A stretch of DNA of 5,991 nt, from assembly GCA_045590715.1 (NCBI GenBank), contig JAZNRO010000132.1:1-5991 (forward strand), written 5' to 3'. The notes under the pieces are model-generated. The model was not told where the DNA came from. It searched no databases and was given only the letters and a program-made list of their open reading frames with translations. Shown piece by piece: positions 1-3,336 of this stretch. Position 1 is the stretch's first letter. Every line of letters starts with the position of its first letter. The position numbers and the translations under genes are program-made. The DNA comes from RGIG5579 sp045590715. Its GTDB lineage: Bacteria; Bacillota; Clostridia; Oscillospirales; SIG627.

Positions 1-129
1 TACAATTAAGGGTGTCGGACATTGGTTCGTCGCCCTTTCCTTATAGATAAAATATGTCGCCATTAACGGCGCGACGCTTGCGATCGCGACGACAATGGCG
101 ACAAATACCACGAAAGGAGCGACAAAACA
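1..129. other. Leader region upstream of the recombinase; no assigned gene
   Basis: No gene can be supported here. All three + frames entering from the left edge stop early: TAA at 7-9, TAG at 44-46 and TAA at 48-50. The stretch from about 57 to 125 is rich in GCGAC/GTCGC words, with CGACAA at 90, 99 and 120 and again at 204 inside the recombinase gene. It also has an imperfect inverted repeat, GTCGCC (57-62) against GGCGCGAC (68-75). A good Shine-Dalgarno sequence, AGGAG, lies at 115-119. Two short ORFs, beginning at ATG 54 and ATG 95, have no ribosome binding site and unusual composition, so they are not called. Confidence 0.5.
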
Positions 130-144
130 ATGTCAAAATCATAA
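115..144 (+). promoter_or_regulatory. Strong ribosome binding site plus a four-codon ORF ending in TAA, in frame with the recombinase
   Basis: AGGAG at 115-119 lies ten bases before ATG 130, which is the best-placed start in this area. That frame reads ATG TCA AAA TCA TAA and stops at 142-144. The same frame then stays open through the whole recombinase. The natural start of the recombinase may therefore be ATG 130, separated from the body by a nonsense codon. Alternatively, the four codons are a leader peptide followed by re-initiation at TTG 166 or ATG 172, neither of which has a visible ribosome binding site. Confidence 0.55.
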
Positions 145-165
145 TTCTACCAATTCAACTCCGCA

Positions 166-1017
166 TTGGATATGTGCTTTGTTTTGCACTTTGACAAGCA
201 TAGCGACAAGCACAACCCACAATCTGAGAGCGACCACATTATAAAATCGTTGTCCGCAAAGAGCAACCTCAAAGACTTTGCTCACGACTTCGCCGCCTTT
301 ATTAAAAGCGAACACGGGGTCAAACAAGTAAAGCAAATAACCCCCGATATGTGTCAATCCTACATTGAGCGAAAGGCAGCTGAAGGTTGCTCGTTGAAAA
401 CGATTAAGACCTATGCTAGCAATCTTCTCAAACTGTCAAAGTGTGCAAACAAGGCATTTAACATCCGCACCGATTACTCGGTGTTGGTTGACGAAAGCAA
501 GGTTGAGAGAACCGAGACGATAAAGCAATACTCTTTCACCCGAGAGGAAATGCAAAAGATACTTGCCGCCCCTCGCCAATGCGAAAGTTTGTCGGCACTA
601 CGGCTGGCATACGATTTAGGGCTTCGTGTGGGGTCTCTGTCCCGTTTAGAGGTTCGCCACATAAACTTTCAAGATAATACTTTGCTTGTTTATAAGGACA
701 AAGGAAACAGGTCCAGAGTGCTACAAATGAGCGACGAGACCGCAAAGTTTCTCCGTCAGCAAATAAAGGGCAAAGACCCCCAAAGCAAGGTTTTCTCGGT
801 AAAACCGTCAAGCATCAACACCTATTTGCGGAGGCGATGCACCGCCCTCAATCTTCGCACCCCGAATGGCGAAATAAAGTCGGGGGTGCATTCAATCCGC
901 AAGTTATGGGCAGAGGAGTTTGCCGAGAAAAACGGGGTCGCCAAAACGATGGTCGCACTCGGTCACGGAGAGCAAAGAAACGATTTGGAGCAGACCTACC
1001 TGCACAGCAAAAAATAA
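166..1017 (+). CDS. Tyrosine recombinase / integrase (site-specific recombinase)
   Basis: Predicted tyrosine-family site-specific recombinase, which cuts and rejoins DNA through a 3'-phosphotyrosine intermediate. Counted from TTG 166 it has 283 residues. Residues about 32-98 look like the helical SAM-like core-binding domain. The catalytic domain follows from about 122 and appears complete: Arg154 (GLRVGSLSRLE), beta-hairpin Lys179 (KDKGNRSR), His242-x-x-Arg245 (HSIR), His267 (LGHG) and nucleophile Tyr278 (TYLH). The protein ends five residues after the tyrosine, as is common in compact integrases. The start is uncertain: TTG 166 and ATG 172 lack a ribosome binding site, while ATG 130 has a good one but is separated by an in-frame TAA at 142-144. 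It may be an intact gene with poor initiation or a gene crippled at its N-terminus. The intact active site argues for recent function. A nearby tRNA-Glu and an SSB-like gene suggest that it is the integrase of a mobile element. No GC-rich terminator follows it. Confidence 0.9.
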   Translation: MDMCFVLHFDKHSDKHNPQSESDHIIKSLSAKSNLKDFAHDFAAFIKSEHGVKQVKQITPDMCQSYIERKAAEGCSLKTIKTYASNLLKLSKCANKAFNIRTDYSVLVDESKVERTETIKQYSFTREEMQKILAAPRQCESLSALRLAYDLGLRVGSLSRLEVRHINFQDNTLLVYKDKGNRSRVLQMSDETAKFLRQQIKGKDPQSKVFSVKPSSINTYLRRRCTALNLRTPNGEIKSGVHSIRKLWAEEFAEKNGVAKTMVALGHGEQRNDLEQTYLHSKK

Positions 1018-1111
1018 TTTTAAAAAATTATAAAAAAGGGGTCAAAAATACTTGCAATTTAATTTTTTATAAGTTATATAGTTATATATACTTAACTTTT
1101 AGGTATTATAG

Positions 1112-1291
1112 GTATATAACTTTTTTGGGTTATATAGACATTAACTTACATAAGTTAGTAGGTAAAACACTTACTTATAAGGTTTATAGTTAAATCGCTT
1201 ACATAAAGGTACATAGGCAGATTACTTTGAAAAGGTTTTAGTTATAACCCTTATGAAAGGTGTTTGTGTAGATATATAACTTAAATGGGTT
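1112..1291 (+). repeat. Pair of 20-bp direct repeats (TATAACTT...TGGGTT)
   Basis: The two copies lie at 1112-1131 and 1272-1291, 160 bp apart in the same orientation. They agree at 16 of 20 positions; differences are the first base and three central T-to-A changes. Both contain the TAACTT hexamer that recurs in this region. They may be iteron-like or operator half-sites. In such AT-rich DNA, chance similarity is possible, but the shared TGGGTT end makes it less likely. Confidence 0.45.
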
Positions 1292-1332
1292 GAGAAGTTA
1301 AATACCTTACAACAGATAATGATTTTTCTCCA

Positions 1333-1364
1333 ATAGATTAAATGAGGTTAAGTAAATAATCTAT
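1333..1364 (+). promoter_or_regulatory. Inverted repeat directly before the ribosome binding site of the SSB-like gene
   Basis: ATAGATTA (1333-1340) and TAATCTAT (1357-1364) are perfect 8-bp complements separated by 16 bases. The second arm ends immediately before the AGGAG ribosome binding site (1365-1369). It could be an operator for a dimeric repressor or an RNA stem next to the translation start. Autoregulation of the downstream gene is an inference. Confidence 0.4.
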
Positions 1365-1380
1365 AGGAGTGTGTATACTA

Positions 1381-1731
1381 ATGGTAACACAAAAATTAAA
1401 CAATCTTTATGAAAATTATTTTTTAGGTGGTTACATTTCAAACTTGATTGATAGCCCCGACAAACCCTATCTTTCTATCGCGATGAAATCATACGACAGA
1501 GAGAAAAGCAAAACTGTCTTTATTATGATTTTCAAAATGTCGGGATACGGGGAAAACAAATACCCGAACCCGACGGCACAAATCGTCAAAGATGCCTTTG
1601 AGAAACATATTCCCATTTCCTGTGTCTATTACGATGACGGCAAAGGCGGAAACAAAATGTCCTGCTGCTATGCGAACTTCTCGGCAGATAAATATGCCAA
1701 GGTTGCCGATGACGGCGAAATGCCATTTTGA
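1381..1731 (+). CDS. Small SSB-like protein with C-terminal DDGEMPF tail (putative single-stranded DNA-binding protein)
   Basis: A 116-residue protein from ATG 1381, chosen because AGGAG lies at 1365-1369, 11 bases upstream. A GTG at 1369 overlaps that site and is rejected. The strongest clue is the C-terminus, ADDGEMPF. An acidic stretch ending in Pro-Phe is the hallmark of bacterial SSB tails (E. coli SSB ends DDDIPF), which recruit replication and repair partners. The body, about residues 14-104, alternates short hydrophobic strands with basic and aromatic residues, as in GGYISNLI, YLSIAMKSYD, TVFIMIFK and ISCVYYDDGKGG. This is compatible with a small OB fold, but I cannot prove membership of the SSB family. 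There is almost no linker between body and tail, unlike chromosomal SSBs. Proteins of this kind commonly travel with integrases on plasmids and integrated elements. The TGA stop is followed in frame by TAA. Confidence 0.5.
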   Translation: MVTQKLNNLYENYFLGGYISNLIDSPDKPYLSIAMKSYDREKSKTVFIMIFKMSGYGENKYPNPTAQIVKDAFEKHIPISCVYYDDGKGGNKMSCCYANFSADKYAKVADDGEMPF

Positions 1732-1739
1732 TAACAAAA

Positions 1740-1785
1740 CAGACCGCTCTACATTCAATGTAGGGCGGTCTGCTCTTGCTTTATA
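1740..1785. terminator. Strong hairpin terminator after the SSB-like gene, probably bidirectional
   Basis: Bases 1740-1753 pair with 1759-1772 in a 14-bp stem containing one G-U pair, around a 5-base loop (TTCAA). It begins eight bases after the TGA stop. On the + strand the tail (CTCTTGCTTTAT) is only moderately T-rich. On the - strand the stem is followed by GTTTTGTTAT, so it may also act as a backup terminator for tRNA transcription. Confidence 0.75.
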
Positions 1786-1800
1786 AAAGAAACTCAACAA

Positions 1801-1830
1801 AAACAAAATAGCGTCCCTTATGGAACGCTA
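1801..1830 (-). terminator. Rho-independent terminator of the tRNA-Glu transcript
   Basis: Bases 1809-1817 pair with 1822-1830, with one C-A mismatch and a 4-base loop. Read on the - strand, the stem is followed by TTTTGTTTTTG, a good U-tract. It sits 22 bases beyond the CCA end of the tRNA gene. Confidence 0.75.
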
Positions 1831-1852
1831 CTTTGTTCGACAATATGTCGTT

Positions 1853-1927
1853 TGGTGACCCATACGGGAATCGAACCCATGATTCCACCTTGAGAGGGTG
1901 GCGTCTTAGCCGCTTGACCAATGGGCC
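1853..1927 (-). tRNA. tRNA-Glu, anticodon CTC
   Basis: The - strand folds as a full 75-base cloverleaf including the encoded CCA. The acceptor stem GGCCCAT pairs with ATGGGTC (one G-U). The D stem is GTC/GAC. The anticodon stem CCACC/GGTGG encloses the loop CTCTCAA, giving anticodon CTC (bases 1894-1892) for glutamate GAG codons. The T stem ATGGG/CCCGT encloses TTCGATT. The discriminator base is A. The gene is intact. Its 3' end faces the recombinase and SSB-like genes, which makes it a natural candidate attachment site for that element. Confidence 0.97.
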
Positions 1928-1941
1928 TTCTGCAAGTTGAG

Positions 1942-1970
1942 ATTATAGCAGAACGGGGCCCGTTTGTCAA
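1942..1970 (-). promoter_or_regulatory. Full-consensus sigma-A promoter of tRNA-Glu
   Basis: On the - strand the -35 box TTGACA (1970-1965) and the -10 box TATAAT (1947-1942) are separated by exactly 17 bp. The bases before the -10 are TGC, giving an extended -10 as well. Transcription would begin near 1935, just before the tRNA 5' end at 1927. The spacer holds a palindrome, AACGGG-G-CCCGTT (1952-1964). The promoter starts only 12 bases past the stop codon of the S1-domain gene, so the tRNA can be expressed independently of it. Confidence 0.92.
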
Positions 1971-1981
1971 GGCTAAATTTT

Positions 1982-2887
1982 TCATTCTTTTTTGCCGTAT
2001 TCAAAAGAACGAACGTTTCCTTCCGTCACAAAATAATGAGTGGGAATCTGTCCTTTGGGGGCGTGGAAGGTATCAACCAGCACCAGTTTTATTTTCATTT
2101 TGGAATCAATGATGTTTTTAATGTACACGCTGCAGCCGTCCCCTACGCTGACCCCTTCCCGGTATTCCGCAAGGCCCGCAAGGTTTGGGGCAAGCTCAAT
2201 AAAAATGCCGTAGCTTTCAATACTGCGGATAATGCCTACCACCGTCTGTCCCGGCTGGAAAAGAGCCGCGTTTTCTTTCCAGGTGCCAAGAAGCTCCTTG
2301 TGGGTCAGTGCAATGCGCCCCCTTGTCCCCAAAATTTTTTCATCCCGGCATTTTACCGCGCAAAGAATCTCTTCCCCCAGGAAAAACCGGTCCGAAGGAT
2401 GGGAAATGCGGGATACGGAAATGCAGTCGATGGATAAAAGGGAAATGATACCAAGACCGATATCACAAAAAGCCCCGAAAGGCTCAAAGTGGGTCACTCT
2501 CGCCGGCAAAACGTCCCCATCCTCTAAAAGATCCAAATATTCCGAAAGGCACTTTTCCTGGGCTTTTCTGCGGGAAAGGAATACGTGCGGCTGGGGCAGG
2601 TATTCCACCCGGTCAATGACGAAAGCGCAGGGCTTTCCAACCCGGGTGATCACGGCAATGGAGCGGATCTCTCCGCCTTCTTCCGGCAACGCAACCTCTT
2701 CCATGGGAAGGTAGCCGGGAATTCCCCCAAAATCAAAACGAAGGGTCAAGTCCTGATCGCACATAACCGCCCTTTCTTCCAGTATTTTTCCCTCTTCCAT
2801 GGCTTTTACCATTTCTGCAAGGGAAGAAAGAGCCGCTTTGTTTTCCTCTGTGTGGATCAAGGTCCCCTCCGGGTAAAACTGAGTCAT
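1982..2887 (-). CDS. S1 RNA-binding domain protein (short ribosomal protein S1-like)
   Basis: A 301-residue cytoplasmic protein built from S1-type OB-fold RNA-binding domains. The clearest are residues about 122-196 (GDVLPARVTHFEPFGAFCDIG...IALTHKELLG) and about 211-272 (GQTVVGIIRSIESYGIFIELAPNLAGLAEY...). Residues about 36-108 (GGIPGYLPMEEVAL...VFLSRRKAQ) resemble a degenerate first S1 module of the type that opens bacterial ribosomal protein S1. The domain order matches the short S1-like proteins of many clostridia, which are often annotated as 30S ribosomal protein S1 but are shorter than the four-to-six-domain protein of other bacteria. A role in binding mRNA or structured RNA during translation is likely; the exact function is not known. 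Translation starts at ATG 2887, with a purine-rich GAGGGAG site on the - strand at about 2892-2898. A TAGAAT -10-like box lies at 2923-2918 without a convincing -35 box. No separate terminator precedes the tRNA promoter, so some readthrough into tRNA-Glu is plausible. Confidence 0.87.
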   Translation of the reverse strand: MTQFYPEGTLIHTEENKAALSSLAEMVKAMEEGKILEERAVMCDQDLTLRFDFGGIPGYLPMEEVALPEEGGEIRSIAVITRVGKPCAFVIDRVEYLPQPHVFLSRRKAQEKCLSEYLDLLEDGDVLPARVTHFEPFGAFCDIGLGIISLLSIDCISVSRISHPSDRFFLGEEILCAVKCRDEKILGTRGRIALTHKELLGTWKENAALFQPGQTVVGIIRSIESYGIFIELAPNLAGLAEYREGVSVGDGCSVYIKNIIDSKMKIKLVLVDTFHAPKGQIPTHYFVTEGNVRSFEYGKKE

Positions 2888-2977
2888 TTTTTCTCCCTCT
2901 CTTTTTTCTTTTTTTCCATTCTATGCAAAGAGTAGGGGAAAAAAGCACCGGGCAAGAAGGAGAATTCAAAGAAAAGG

Positions 2978-3138
2978 CAAAGTTTTTCTTTTTTTCGGGC
3001 CGTCGAGGCCTTCGCTCCTACGAAAAATATAAGGGGAGTATTTTGTAGGGGCGAACTGCGTTCGCCCGCCAGGATTTGTACCGTGTTATCGGGCGTACAC
3101 AGTACGCCCCTACGGCTTGAAGGCCAAAGTTTTTCTTT
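2978..3138. repeat. Composite palindromic intergenic repeat with GTAGGGGCG modules, flanked by 14-bp direct repeats
   Basis: Three copies of a 9-mer are present: CGCTCCTAC at 3013-3021 (one mismatch), GTAGGGGCG (reverse orientation) at 3045-3053 and CGCCCCTAC at 3105-3113. Two tight hairpins sit on them: GGGCGAAC/GTTCGCCC (3049-3067) and GGGCGTAC/GTACGCCC (3091-3109), each an 8-bp stem with a 3-base loop. An outer pair, GGCCTTC (3007-3013) and GAAGGCC (3119-3125), encloses the unit. CAAAGTTTTTCTTT occurs at 2978-2991 and 3125-3138 in direct orientation and could be a target duplication or part of the repeat. The structure resembles the small palindromic non-coding elements scattered through many clostridial genomes. 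It encodes no transposase, so any mobility would depend on a helper. Confidence 0.7.
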
Positions 3139-3150
3139 GCGGAAAGGGAG

Positions 3151-3173
3151 AAAAAGTGATGTTATCACTTTTT
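3151..3173. repeat. Perfect 10-bp hairpin, AAAAAGTGAT / ATCACTTTTT
   Basis: Bases 3151-3160 pair perfectly with 3164-3173 around GTT. The A/T ends give a T-run after the stem on both strands, so it could be a weak bidirectional terminator. No gene ends directly next to it, so it may instead belong to the repeat block. Confidence 0.5.
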
Positions 3174-3191
3174 TGATGCTTTTCGACCGCC

Positions 3192-3239
3192 GATACCCGG
3201 TTTTGAACGACCGAAGGGGAGGAACAAAACCACGGTATC
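3192..3239. repeat. Inverted repeat GATACCCGGTTTTG / CAAAACCACGGTATC
   Basis: The arms at 3192-3205 and 3225-3239 are complementary apart from a one-to-two-base difference in the centre, and are separated by 19 bases. It lies between two other hairpins. This suggests a second, more decayed palindromic element next to the GTAGGGGCG repeat. Confidence 0.5.
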
Positions 3240-3250
3240 AAGGAGTTCTC

Positions 3251-3271
3251 CTTTCTTTTTCGAAAAGAAAG
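3251..3271. repeat. Perfect 9-bp hairpin CTTTCTTTT / AAAAGAAAG
   Basis: Bases 3251-3259 pair with 3263-3271 around TCG. AAAAGAAAGT recurs directly at 3263-3272 and 3280-3289. This palindromic word is probably part of the repeat block. It does not sit at a gene end where a terminator would be expected. Confidence 0.5.
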
Positions 3272-3300
3272 TGTGGTCAAAAAGAAAGTAGGGGGTGAAG

Positions 3301-3331
3301 AAAAAAGCAGGTAGATTTTCTACCTGCTTTT
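3301..3331 (-). terminator. Rho-independent terminator of the ceramidase-like gene
   Basis: Bases 3303-3315 pair perfectly with 3319-3331 (13 bp including GCAGGTAGA) around TTT. On the - strand the stem ends in TTTT and continues TTCTTCACC. It lies six bases beyond the TAA stop at 3337-3339. The other strand also has a T-rich tail (TTTTATTTTTT), so it could stop transcription in both directions. Confidence 0.88.
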
Positions 3332-3336
3332 ATTTT

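Larger units (their letters stand above)
1018..1380. other. AT-rich repeat-bearing intergenic region between recombinase and SSB-like gene
   Basis: About 360 bp without a credible gene and much richer in A/T than either neighbour. The hexamer TAACTT occurs on the + strand at 1093, 1117, 1142 and 1277, and on the - strand (AAGTTA) at 1071, 1152 and 1295. Two of these form a perfect palindrome, TAACTTA-CA-TAAGTTA, at 1142-1157. Two 20-base units match at 16 positions: 1112-1131 and 1272-1291, each with TATAACTT followed by TGGGTT. AGGTA recurs at 1101, 1110, 1160 and 1207. Such an arrangement fits a replication or transfer origin with an AT-rich unwinding zone, or an array of regulator sites; the sequence alone does not decide. 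A weak promoter-like pair, TTGAGA (1290-1295) and GATAAT (1315-1320) with a 19-bp spacer, could serve the downstream gene. Confidence 0.5.
2888..3336. other. Repeat-filled intergenic region, no credible gene
   Basis: About 450 bp between the start of the S1-domain gene and the end of the ceramidase-like gene. The part near 2888-2998 is a polypurine/polypyrimidine 5' flank of the S1-domain gene. The rest is a series of palindromic elements, annotated separately at 2978-3138, 3151-3173, 3192-3239 and 3251-3271, followed by the terminator at 3301-3331. Short ORFs here run through the palindromes and lack ribosome binding sites. Confidence 0.7.

Noticed and set aside
95..244. 49-codon + strand ORF starting at ATG 95
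   Set aside because: There is no ribosome binding site, the product is Thr/Ala-rich low complexity, and it overlaps the recombinase in another frame.
139..357. 72-codon - strand ORF over the recombinase start
   Set aside because: It is antisense to the recombinase core-binding domain, with no ribosome binding site or motif.
837..1193. 118-codon + strand ORF overlapping the recombinase end
   Set aside because: Its first half overlaps the conserved recombinase C-terminus in another frame. The second half is Tyr/Ile/Lys-rich translation of the AT-rich gap.
1018..1380. CRISPR array
   Set aside because: The repeats are short and irregularly spaced, with no constant repeat-spacer pattern.
1489..1806. 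105-codon - strand ORF over the SSB-like gene and terminators
   Set aside because: It reads through the 14-bp terminator hairpin and is antisense to the better supported SSB-like gene.
1964..2437. 157-codon + strand ORF antisense to the S1-domain gene
   Set aside because: It is a shadow of the S1 reading frame; the opposite strand carries clear S1 domain motifs.
3083..3298. 71-codon + strand ORF in the repeat block
   Set aside because: It starts inside the palindromic repeat, runs through three inverted repeats and has no ribosome binding site.
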